The notes below the pieces were generated by a model, which did not search any database, was not told where the DNA came from, and saw nothing but the letters and a program-made list of their open reading frames with translations. The position numbers and the translations under genes are program-made. 60,000 nt of DNA from Lineus longissimus (Eukaryota; Nemertea; Pilidiophora; Heteronemertea; Lineidae), in NCBI RefSeq assembly GCF_910592395.1, contig NC_088309.1:25052599-25112598 (forward strand), read 5' to 3'. Shown piece by piece: positions 50,475 to 60,000 of the stretch. Position 1 is the stretch's first letter, and every line of letters starts with the position of its first letter.

Positions 50475-51010
50475 CTATCAGTGGCACAAACTCTGACGTG
50501 GCGGGCATACTATCGGCAACCAGCAGCATAAAGACCGAGTAGGAGAGTAGCACCGTGATCCCAAGAGTCACCTTCTCGCCGGAGTCCGGCGGAATACAAA
50601 AGGCAAGCAGGCTGAGCACATTTAACCACACACACGGGAAGATGATATTGATGATGTAATAGAGGACGCGGCGGCTGATGACGATGGTGATAGTAACATC
50701 TGGGTATATCTCGCTCCCAATGGGATACGTGACTTCATTCCGTATGATTTTAGTCCCGACGATTTTCCACTCCCCGTTAGTGATGTAAGCGCCCATATCA
50801 ACCGCTTCTGATGAGTTTACCAAGTCCACTTGGCTTTTGTCGTAGGTCCAGGATCCGAATTTCATCTTGCATCCCTGGACGTCGAATGGAAAGTAGGTAA
50901 TGTCAACTTTACAGGAACATCTTAGCCGGGCCGGAGGGGACCAGAAGATGTTTCCCGTGTAGTCGACCATGGCGTTGGCTGGCATGTAACCAGTCGTGTA
51001 ATCGTCCGCA
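50475..51010 (-). CDS. nAChR subunit, exon 4: Cys-loop, M1 and M2
   Basis: 536 bp between acceptor TTTCAG and donor GTAGGT. It encodes loop A (NNADDY, residues 102-107), the Cys-loop (C136 to C150, exactly 13 residues between, with FPFD inside), loop B (GSWTYD, W157), loop C, M1 (about 218-241, with the usual FPC) and M2. In loop C the flanking tyrosines are kept (Y198, Y205), but the vicinal cysteines of alpha subunits are replaced by I200-G201, so this is a non-alpha subunit. M2 has E at -1', T at 2', T at 6', L at 9' and D at 20' (E248, T251, T255, L258, D269), the pattern of cation-selective channels. An extra cysteine, C134, stands two residues before the Cys-loop (RCSCK), where the family usually has serine or another small residue. 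Confidence 0.98.
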
Positions 51011-51316
51011 CTGAAATGTAACGTTGATATTGAACAATACCCGTAAAACTCAAATTCGTGACATTCCTCTGGTTACATGACACTTTTGAAGTAATATAGC
51101 GCCATGAAGATTTCCTCAGAAGTACATTATTTACCAGGTATATCTTCGTAGAGCTATTTTGACGCGACAGTAACGATGCCTGGAATGTTCATTGTCTCTT
51201 GACTTGACTGAGCAAAAGATTCGAATAATGACTTTCTCATTTTACTCATAATTTTGTTTCGTCATAACTTCGAAATCAAACGGTTCCGATGTTGTCGATC
51301 AGGTGGTTCTACTCAC

Positions 51317-51426
51317 TTGTTATAGAGCACGATATCGGGGAGCCAAAGCTTGGCCGCAGGTATCCTTATCTTCTCCAATCCACTGTAATCGGCCGGATTC
51401 CACGAGATCCGCTCATCTCGCCATTC
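51317..51426 (-). CDS. nAChR subunit, exon 3 (110 bp)
   Basis: The exon runs from acceptor ATTTAG to donor GTGAGT, with 36 complete codons and two bases of the next. It reads [20 protein letters not shown] and then [27 protein letters not shown]...LWLPDI and VLYN are strongly conserved in nAChR extracellular domains, and 110 bp is the characteristic length of this exon across animals. It completes the segment after loop D and leads into loop A, which spans the splice to exon 4. Confidence 0.97.
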
Positions 51427-53261
51427 CTAAATGAAAACTATCATTAGCTGCTTTGAAACAAGATAAGCTTATTGACATGTTACAGCCGATACTGATTCTT
51501 TCTTAAAATGTAGATTAGATATTATTTTCAGTAATACGCTAAGACACTGAAAAGTTTATATGTACATGTACCTTCTTTCTACGGTGTCAAAACTATTTTT
51601 CTATAAGGAAGGAGATGACGGACCATCCTTGACACGTGTGATAAACCATGTAATGCTGTCTACATAGTGCTTGATCTAGAGCCAAGTATACGATATGATA
51701 CCAATAGTTGATAAAGACTATCTTGATGATACGAACAGGAATTATAAGCGACACGATCTGGCAAATTCACGTCAATTTATGTCTTCTCATTAAGAAGACA
51801 AATCAAATATACTAGGTTAAAAAGGAATGAGCCCAATGATGCATAAAAACCGATGACCTCGACATTGAACCTTTTAGGGCCCCCATTACAAGGGGCATTG
51901 GCAAACATATTACCAATTTGATATCGTAATTTTTTTCTTCGGGAATTCACTGAGCATATTTCCATACTTTGATCACGAAGCAGAAAATCATCATTACATT
52001 CTCAATCTAAACCATTAACCAATAAAATCCCTTCCTAGTAATTCCAAGGTCGGCATAAAATCTCGGTAGCTTGCACCAAGATGAGCTAGTGTCAAGATAT
52101 TCCAGAGGGATTGATTAAAGGCAACGGGTGGATTCACCCATGAAAACATTGCAATAAATGATGCTAAGCCAGATACTAATGAAGTGAGACGAGTCTTCTC
52201 AGGCGTGCCTGCCTCGAACGATTCGTGTTTGTGCGGATGTTTGAGGCGACTTCAAGGAGTGAAGCCATTAGTTGAAGTATCATTGTCCACCATGCCGCAC
52301 TCTAACAGTCAAAGGATGACGGCTCGTCTGATCAAAAAAGGTCCCAGCATTTGGGCCCTACCGACTGCTTTGCATTTCCCAGCCAGATTCAACGATATTT
52401 TCTAATGTAACTTTAGCCCGCGAGTCTTGGGTCAACCTGAGTGACAAGTGAATGTAGACTGAGATAATCAAGTGCTTGAAAGCATACTTGTAAGATGGAA
52501 CATAAAGACATTCCCTTTGTCGATTCCTTCTATTTATAGCCATGTTGTCGGATAAGAGAATATATATCAAGTGGACCAGTCGCAAGCAATCTTCATGACA
52601 ATCTTCAACATGACTTTCAATATCCCGGACACAATATCACAAATTCGGCTCAAACTGTCGCGGCTTGGTAATATATGTCTGCCAATGTGTGTCTGGGTTA
52701 TGGGGCAATCTTAAGATAAACGAGAATTGCCTCAACAATGATAAATAGCAGCAATACCTGTCATTTGCGTGACATCTGTTCGAATGGCCACAGTAAAACT
52801 AATGAAACTAACCCCGGGACGGACTGGACTCGTTGCTATACGCCATGGTAATTGTGACTGATTTGCGGGATTGATTGGTCCTAAGCTAAGATCAAAGTCA
52901 ACCTTGAGTTATTGTCCTTGGAACTGTTGGGTGATGACACGGTTGCAAACATGCCAAGAAACAAAGCACTCAGAAACGATGCCCCCTGTTGATTGGTCGC
53001 TGCATATCTAATGGCGATGGTGAGCACAACCAAGTCATCGCCGCCGGTGGGTTCAAATCCTATCCAATGTTTTGAATATGAAATAAATGGAGTTAAAAGA
53101 TACAACCTTGACAGTTTTCGAGAATGCGAGACAGGTCATGAGATGGATATATTGCAACATCCTGAATAATATACGGAATTAAGATTTCATTAGGTTCCTG
53201 TCACGGACTGGCGTCGCGAATACCCAAGCAGATCAATTTAATAACTCACTGAAACAGGAGC

Positions 53262-53337
53262 CGAAACCTGGGTCGAAGATGCCAATACGACCACAGCTGT
53301 GGAAGGTCGCTGCTTTATCCGCTCAACCCAAGCGATT
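53262..53337 (-). repeat. tRNA-like SINE head (degraded)
   Basis: Read on the minus strand it has an A-box-like TTGAGCGGATAAAGCA and, about 45 bases on, a B-box-like GGTTTCGGCTCC. The spacing suits a tRNA-derived promoter, but stems do not pair well. It probably marks an old SINE insertion in intron 2. Confidence 0.4.
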
Positions 53338-53577
53338 TTGACTATCTTGACTGGTTCGAAACAGCGAGGAAGTTTACTCTTTTGCAATCGTCGAAATTGT
53401 GACTCTTGTTAAATGTGCCAACAGCAAATTTGAAAACTGAATGATTTTGTCGACCAAGTTTTTTGGCCTACTCCGGAAGACGCATGTTTGTGTTTATTCT
53501 TGCAGGCTAAATGTTCATCTGAGGAAAGCGTGACAAGCGATTTCCATGGAAGGAAGTGCAATTTCGACAACATCAGG

Positions 53578-53800
53578 GTGTGGTTGAGGGAGAAGAAGGG
53601 GTTGAACAGCATGCAACAAGCTTACACCACATAAGGAAATAGGAAATAGCAAAAGTGTACATCTAAGCCTAAAGAAAATCACATTCGATTACATTGAATT
53701 AGTGCCTTATGGGTGTGGTTGAGGAAGGAGATTGGTGAGGTACTGGACAACACTTAAGAGGCTTGAACCAAATGAGGAATTATGAACTAGGAAAAGTGAG
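53578..53800. repeat. Diverged tandem duplication (~135 bp) in intron 2
   Basis: GTGTGGTTGAGG begins copies at 53578 and 53713. Both continue with similar text (GTTGAACAGCATGCAACA... against GGTACTGGACAACACTTAAG..., then TAGGAAATAGCAAAAGTG against ACTAGGAAAAGTGAGCATGC). Identity is modest. Confidence 0.65.
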
Positions 53801-54188
53801 CATGCCATGCAGAATGACGTTTGTCAATTAAAATCGTTTTGTGTTTAGATTAAAGAAAAAACTGAAAAAATATCTAATAAGACCCTTTAGGCTCTGTGTA
53901 TAGTGGCCTCCGTCGGCCTTCTGCAATCGCCTCGAGCGGCCGGAAACGACCTGCTCATTTTAAAGCCTGCCATCTGCGCTTTGAAACAGGCCTCTCTGGC
54001 CATTCACAATTCCAACAAAAGCCCGCTGACGATCTACTTTGCTTAAGACTGCCAAAGGCCAGGTTCCTGAAAATCACGGTGAATTTGAGGAGTCTTCCGT
54101 AGACATTACGTAAATTATATTTGGAGCCCAAAGATGCCTTGCGGGGTTTTGTAAAGCAAAAATGTGGAATATAATACTGAGATCTTAC

Positions 54189-54233
54189 ATGGGTAAGCCA
54201 AACGTTATTCACCATGACTTGGTTCTTCTCATC
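54189..54233 (-). CDS. nAChR subunit, exon 2 (45-bp mini-exon, loop D)
   Basis: The exon lies between acceptor TTTTTAG and donor GTAAGA and has exactly 15 codons: DEKNQVMVNNVWLTH. DEKNQ is close to invariant in the family, and W63 (of NVW) corresponds to the loop D tryptophan on the complementary face of the agonist site. A 45-bp exon with phase 0 on both sides is the classic arrangement for nAChR genes. It is too short to be found by length alone; the motif and both splice sites identify it. Confidence 0.97.
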
Positions 54234-54823
54234 CTAAAAATAGAAACGTGAGATGCAAATGATGCAGAAGTGGAGGAGAGTTGGAAATGGGCTTACGTGC
54301 ATTGGCCAAGCATTGATTTCCATCGTCTGCCACCTCATATTCTGCAAGTAAATTATAAATTGTAGTTAACGATGAACAAATTAAAATATAAATATCCAAA
54401 ATCTCACTTACACAGAGAACTGGTTGTCTGAAGCACATGGCAGACGGTTGGCACTGCAAATTCTAAATTTACATTCACGTGATGTACATGTACATCATTC
54501 TCTGAATATAAAATGATATAGCCTTCGGGGTGCCATAATATCTTCGCATCATGACCATACAATGTAGTACTGGAACGCAATACATGTTTTATTGCCTACA
54601 CGGCGGGTTATGGAAATCAACATTGATGATATAAAAGGATGTTCCTCCGGCTTGAATACCATCATATTTATATTTAACTTATTGTCTGCATGCATAATCC
54701 CTTTCAGTATTTAGTATATTTTCTTTCTCCGAGCTTCATTTGGATTTCTCTTTTTCAACGCGCCAGTGGCCATCATCAGCATGAACCAATGTCAAGTGCT
54801 TTACAACCGCTACTATGGGTGTG

Positions 54824-54872
54824 CCAAGGAGGAAATAACGTATACATGTACATGTACGTTATTTCCTCTTGG
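54824..54872. repeat. Inverted repeat (hairpin) around ACATGTACATG
   Basis: The left arm CCAAGGAGGAAATAACGTA (54824-54842) pairs with the right arm TACGTTATTTCCTCTTGG (54855-54872) with one unpaired base; the loop is TACATGTACATG, itself nearly palindromic. Pairing extends weakly outward (GGTGTG/GTGTGCC). Confidence 0.9.
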
Positions 54873-56230
54873 TGTGCCGTGTACGCCAAGACAGGATGTT
54901 GCATTCCCATAGATAAAGTTGTTGAATCCCAGTGCGCATCATTTTTTTGTTAATTAGATGACCGACTAAACGTATTCACTTCGCCGTATAGACGAACAAG
55001 CACACTCGTTCGATCAATAGAACTGCAAAATAAATAAATAACAGGATTTGGCGAAATCGTATTCCTGGTACCCATCCAATAGTTTTTTCCGTGGTTAATA
55101 GCAATAGTAGTGACCATGGATAAAACTATTGGTCAGCTGCAAATATATTCCTTTGTGTATGGAACAAAACCACCTCCATCCTTGATCTGGTGAACGACTT
55201 TCCATGTCCATTGCTTCGCTAATTAGAGGTGAGAGCTTGAGGTGAAAATCGCCCCTATCATTAATCTCCATCAGAAGAAGTGACTTGAAAGAAAGCCCAA
55301 AGCCTGGCATAGCAGCTGCAGGTTATCGGCAAGCAAATAATTTCCGAAAGAGGGGAACTGGCTACTATACAGTTAAGGCAGTCAACAATATGGCTTTTTT
55401 CGGAATATACATGTTTTTGAACGAGATTTGTATCATTGGGGAGATGAGGCATGAAGATGTACATGTATTGCGAAATGCGAAATCGTACCACCGGCTACTA
55501 TACATTTGTAACAGCGCGTCCAAAATACAAGAAATTCCGAGAAATTCTGAAAAAATCCGAGCAACTTCAAAATTGTAACCAATGTGTTTGACCCGACCTT
55601 GTTTCAGGTCATTCTCCCGACACAATGACAACCACATTCGCATAAAAAGACAACGAATGAGAGCCGTTCGGAAATGTGTCCTGATTTATCGGGGTAACTG
55701 CCAGAACGGGTAATCTCCTTTGAGCTCACATGCGCATCCCAACACAGATTATCACGTATCGAGCAAATAAACTAAAGATAATTATCATTAAGGGCCCAAT
55801 AAACCACCATCACAGACCACGCTCCATTACCAGATCCTACCAAAGAACAGCGTGTTCAGTACTCAAGGTAATTTCCATTCACTGCCGACTAAGGCAAAGC
55901 CTTCCCATAACGGGCTAACCCCAATTACATTGAATTAGTGAGTGCAAGGCGATGATTTAGACAGACTCGTCAGTAAAAAGTGTGTATCAAGTGAAAATCC
56001 TACGTTATGATGTTCGTACTGCACAGTTTTATAGCTACTGCCATCTTGGTATATCCAGTAGTTTTCAATAAACTCCGCCTCTCGATATTTTGATGTAATG
56101 ACGAAGTGAATAAAAAAAGGATGATAACTATGTATTCTTTTGCCGATTTTCAAAAATTCATGTAGGAAAACCGGTGTTTTTGCACGAGAGTTTTTGGCTC
56201 TGAAATGCTCCGGGCATCTAGCCCAAAATG

Positions 56231-56251
56231 TTTTTTTTTTTTTTTTTTTTT
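56231..56251. repeat. Poly-T tract, 21 T
   Basis: A homopolymer run inside intron 1. It could be the A-tail of a minus-strand retroposon, but no element body is recognisable beside it. Confidence 0.9.
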
Positions 56252-59190
56252 CCCGGATTGTGCCCCCCTAACGTAAATTCCTGGCGGAAACCCTGACCAT
56301 CAAAATGCGATGAAAACAAGACTATTGCATAATTCGTGATAAAAATGAAACCTCGTATAAACCAGCGTGTTTAGAACGTTTCACATTCCATCATGGTCAG
56401 CTGAAGGCGCTGTCGTGTTAACCAGAACCGCAAACCCTGATGTCGATATCACATGATGCATTAGCAATATTCTGAAAAATTGGAGAGCGCCCATTTTGTA
56501 AATGCAGATTAATCATAGACAGACAATGAATTTCGCATCAATTGTATGCCTCTGCAACATTCATGGTTTGCAATGCCATTGAGCAGAATTTATTAGTGTA
56601 CTATTCAAATTTTTAGGTGCGGGTTAATCGGACTTGAAATATTATTACCACTTCATGTGATTGATTCCGAAAAATTGTGTTTACGTCATAATTCCGGGAA
56701 TGCGGCCGCAGGCAGGCTATAGATGGCGCTGCAAGCCCTGAAGCAAAGTGACGTCATTATGATGACGTAAGCAGAGTTTTTGCCCTGATGTACCTCCGCG
56801 CACTTCCATCTTGTATTTCCCCTCAGTCGAAATTTGGGTCAATTTTAAAGATGTCTTTTAGCAATGGGGATTTTAGCAAAAACAAAAAGCTCATGTAATT
56901 TTCAAAGCACTTCTATCCGACGTTAGGAATGTCATTGAACTTCTGCTATCATTTAATTCGGCTAAACAATCTTGGTTTATACATTGACAAGACCAACGTG
57001 AATTTCCTGTTTTCGTTGTCAACGTTTCGTTATCGTTATCGTTTACCTACAATCTATTACAACCGGACTGAACGGATGTCACCGACGATGTCCGGAATCA
57101 GATTGGTCGAATCTCTACATTGTCCGCATACTGATCGGTGGGACATTATTACATGTATTAATGTGAGTGACTCCTCAGCCAACATTCAATCGACAATGTT
57201 TGCTGTTGTGGTAGCTCTTATGCAAAGTAATCGCTCAGGGGAACGTGAGGTAGGACTTTGGCATCGGTCATACATGTAGTAGTGTTGTCTTGATTAAGAC
57301 CGATGGGAGACCGACCACCGAGGTCGTGACCTTCGATTGCCGGTTATAGCACGTTTTGGTGACTCGGACAGCGTATGTTTCTCCAAAGGTCTCCGGTTTC
57401 CCCCAACGGTATTACAAATCGACCAATTTTCTATAGCCTAGAGCTTATTTCAACGCTTGCCTCTTAACACGGGCAAAATGCATGGTGCGCAGGGCCGGAA
57501 AGCGACCTTCAAGCCTTGATTTCCTCTTGATGAGAACAAGAAGTAAGCGGTCTTTCTGGTGCAGAACATTTACATCCATCAACTCTTAGTAAAGATTTGA
57601 CGACAAACCTATCATTACGGCCTTCTGAAAGTTATCTGATACTTAATCTGTCGGTTCTAATCTGTATTAATCTGCAAAGTAATCTGTATGATTGAAAAAA
57701 AAATGATGTATCAATATCGATACTCTTTCTAAGATGCGTGACAAAGTTTACTATGACGATATGTGTCGATGTTAATCCGGCTAGTGATTAATAAACCTTA
57801 GTTAATCTGAGATTCGTTGGTAAGCATCACACTGTGATAATCTAGTTTCGTTGACGTAAGGCCGCTTAATCATTTTTTCCCCGTAGCAGGGGCGCGACAA
57901 CGGGATGACATCGTGATCATCAGACATTTTGGTGTCGCTCACCCATAGTCGATCCCAAATGAACATGTTGAATGGCAGGAAATGACCATGTATGATCTCT
58001 TTGTGTGCATCCGATAAGCGGTTTTAGATCCTTTAAACGACGTGTTTTGTGTCGAATTTCAGGAGTATAGAGAAACTCGTGCTTCACCAATCTAAGACTG
58101 GTTGATTAAATACCACAGGAAATCGAAAAGGCAAATCTGGAACATGACATAACGCAGCATTGGACAACTATTTGAAATACTGGATAAACAACTCCTTCGT
58201 CTTTGGTTTTATTTTCATAATATATAGATGTAGTTTCGCCTCAAAGGAATACTGCATAAGATAAATTGGTATAGTTTATGTATATCAACCACTGTCTGTG
58301 CAACTTCTCTACACAATCTTCGTGATGTTGGGCTATTTGTCAAGAAGTAATCTGAATAATATACTCATCAGGTACTTTTTCTATTATGATTCCCTTTGCT
58401 TGTACTTCATTCCCACTCCAACGAAGTGTCATGTCAGACTTCCCCATGACTACTGAATGACCGTTTACCACCAAATTACCGCGCCTCTTAGCGTTTCAAG
58501 AAATATTTTCACGATTTTTTATGAAATTACGGTGCGAATGCGGATTGCGTTTACACCATAAGGAACTGAAACACCTCCACGTTGAATCCAGATCAAACCC
58601 AAGATTTTGGCGGATACCGAAAATCTCTGGAAATAACTGGAAAGAAATCGGAATTTCCTTCACGCCGCCAATTAAGATTCAAAGCATGAGATTGATTTCG
58701 CCTGAAGCGAATGATTCGGACATTACTGGGTGCTAGCAGCATTGAGTGCCCAATGATTGTGCCCGGACGCGTAAATAAACCAGGGATTAATGCAGTGCTA
58801 ATAGCAAGGACAGGTAACCCAGGCACTGATTTTTCCTTCAAATGTTCATCTATTCGAAAACATCTCGACATGGTAAAGGCAATTGGGCGAATAAGTCTGC
58901 CGGGATGAGTATCGATCGAAGCGCCCTGGAGAGGAATAAACCACGCCGTCTGCTCAACTGGATAAGTATGGATAGAACACTACGGTGATCTTTTTTAAAT
59001 GCCACTTGGTTGTGAGACATCGTTTTCGATTCGTCATGTCATAGATCAGTCTGTCTTCTTGTTTATCTTAACAGTTACCATTTGGCCAATGTGTTGCACT
59101 GAATTAGTATAGTGGCATGATACTAACCAGTGTGTACAAGTACACGTTAGGGAAAAGTGATGTGAAAACCATGGATGAAATTTTACTCAC

Positions 59191-59342
59191 CATATCCATG
59201 ACCTGTATTAGTGTGAGCCCGAACCTCACCACCACGTTGTCTGTAGCATTGTAGACAGGTCTGACGGTGTTGTCGTAGTCGGTATAGGCAAACACTCTCT
59301 TCACCAGCCGTTGCTCGTCGGGCAAGTCCTCATCGTCAACAT
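59191..59342 (-). CDS. nAChR subunit, first mature-domain exon (152 bp)
   Basis: The exon starts after TCTTCAG in phase 1 and ends with ATG just before the donor GTGAGT, so the next residues are the DEKNQ of exon 2. It encodes an acidic lead (DVDDEDLPDEQRL), RPVYNAT with a glycosylation sequon at N32, and VVVRFGLTLIQVMDM, the first helix and strands of the ligand-binding domain. Length (152 bp), phase and end point agree with the equivalent exon of other nAChR genes and with copy B at 5.4 kb. An in-frame ATG at 59352 lies inside the acceptor region, so it is unlikely to be a start; a signal peptide must come from an exon further right. Confidence 0.93.
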
Positions 59343-60000
59343 CTGAAGACATACGAATATTTCAATTAGTGAGTGAGAAATTCATAGTCAAGAACACTCT
59401 TCAATTCGTGAATGTATACCCTTTGCCCCACACTCTACATCGGAGAGACTTTTCTCTGCAACAGACGACTTCCACATAGCCATGTTATTTACAAAACCCT
59501 GACGACAAACGTGAACTGGCACCAGAGGTATGCTTTGTTACACTGATAAGTTATCTCTTCGCAATTTGAACTCGTCATCACGGTACCCCCTGTAGTTCCC
59601 ACTCATCCAGAATGCCATGACAGTGAAATATGGTCGTTGCTGCTATTTTGTGGAACCACTAAGAAAAAAAATCCTTCAAAAAGAGTCAACATGCGGATAG
59701 CATTATCCAATGAGGTCATTGAAGAACTATTACCTGAATATCGTCCATTGAATCCGTTATCGGTACCCGTATTACTGCCGCGACTGCCAGTTTGCCGGCC
59801 TGCAATGAAACATGGTGGTTCATGCTGTTATCATAGACGTACATGTAGAAGAGAGGCTGAGAAAGTTGCAGTCGTGTCACTCAACGTGGTCCTATAAAAT
59901 GCATAATGAAGATAGAAGTCGACAAATTGACTCAACACAAAACGAAAATACAACAAATTTTCCGTTTTGACCAGCTCTTTTGTACCAAGATTTAATTAAT
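59343..60000. other. Upstream of the visible nAChR exons
   Basis: The signal-peptide exon is expected here or beyond the window. I looked on the minus strand for an ATG followed by a hydrophobic run and a phase-1 donor and found no convincing candidate. The 86-codon plus-strand frame at 59637-59897 has no recognisable features. Confidence 0.4.

Larger units (their letters stand above)
51427..54188 (-). other. Intron 2 of the nAChR gene (2762 bp)
   Basis: Phase 0, starting GTAAGA and ending ATTTAG. It contains a tRNA-like sequence near 53262-53337 and a diverged ~135-bp tandem duplication near 53578-53800. Several short open frames inside have no recognisable domains. Confidence 0.93.
54234..59190 (-). 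other. Intron 1 of the nAChR gene (4957 bp)
   Basis: Phase 0, from GTGAGT at 59190 to TTTTTAG at 54234. It contains a long hairpin (54824-54872) and a 21-base poly-T tract (56231-56251). The 97-codon plus frame at 55285-55578 and the overlapping minus frames are unrecognised. No nested gene is supported. Confidence 0.9.
48904..59342 (-). other. Gene span: nicotinic acetylcholine receptor subunit, non-alpha type
   Basis: Five coding exons (59342-59191, 54233-54189, 51426-51317, 51010-50475, 49532-48904) join in frame to 490 codons plus stop. All four introns have GT..AG ends, in phases 0, 0, 2 and 1. The signal-peptide exon is missing: it must lie beyond 59342, ends in phase 1, and I could not pick it out. 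The product is a pentameric ligand-gated channel subunit of the plasma membrane: extracellular domain (about residues 1-217), M1-M3 (218-305), cytoplasmic loop (about 308-450), M4 and an 11-residue tail. Without the vicinal cysteines of alpha subunits it would be expected to supply the complementary face of an acetylcholine site, or to act as a structural subunit. A second locus of the family lies at 5.4-5.8 kb on the same strand. Confidence 0.95.

Noticed and set aside
53955-54215. 86-codon minus frame beginning MVNNVWLTH
   Set aside because: Only its first residues are real coding sequence (the 45-bp nAChR exon); the rest reads into intron 2 past the donor.

Overview
This window is non-coding-rich animal DNA. 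Genes are split by introns with GT/AG borders, the sequence is AT-rich, there are several minisatellites and terminal-inverted-repeat elements, and the palindrome TACATGTA recurs. The only genes I recognise confidently are nicotinic acetylcholine receptor (nAChR) subunits on the minus strand. Paralogous nAChR genes lying in tandem, together with the TACATGTA-rich background, suggest a marine invertebrate, most likely a lophotrochozoan (mollusc, annelid, brachiopod or similar). The species cannot be fixed from the sequence.

Right side (48.9-59.3 kb, minus strand): one nAChR subunit gene, complete except for its signal-peptide exon. Five coding exons of 152, 45, 110, 536 and 629 bp join in frame through four introns. 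The 152/45/110 bp exons match the classic conserved exons of this family. The 490 visible residues hold the ligand-binding domain with Cys-loop, four membrane segments and a large cytoplasmic loop. Loop C lacks the vicinal cysteine pair, so this is a non-alpha-type subunit, and its M2 residues predict a cation channel.

Left side (5.4-5.8 kb, minus strand): two N-terminal nAChR exons lie in tandem 37 bp apart. The upstream one carries its own signal peptide. The other needs an unseen upstream exon. Their splice phases do not allow them to be joined to each other, so they are alternative first exons or remains of two genes. The rest of that gene would lie beyond the left edge. Both loci run in the same direction, about 43 kb apart, as in a tandem paralog cluster.

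Between them I see mostly intergenic DNA. It holds a 120-bp repeat nested in a ~500-bp duplication (0.5-1.5 kb), a possible small secreted-protein gene (9.8-10.4 kb, weak), a tRNA-like SINE head (12.9 kb), a 50-bp minisatellite (15.5-16.0 kb) and a 32-bp minisatellite (22.9-23.2 kb). The 32-bp array abuts a foldback-like element (23.25-24.63 kb) built of two opposing 15-bp repeat arrays and flanked by an 8-bp direct repeat. Further right are a 2.55-kb element with 20-bp perfect terminal inverted repeats and TA flanks (29.86-32.41 kb), an 86-bp tandem repeat (36.4-36.65 kb), and a decayed, possibly ankyrin-like coding remnant (43.0-43.85 kb). Most other open frames in the window look like chance or repeat-driven ORFs.
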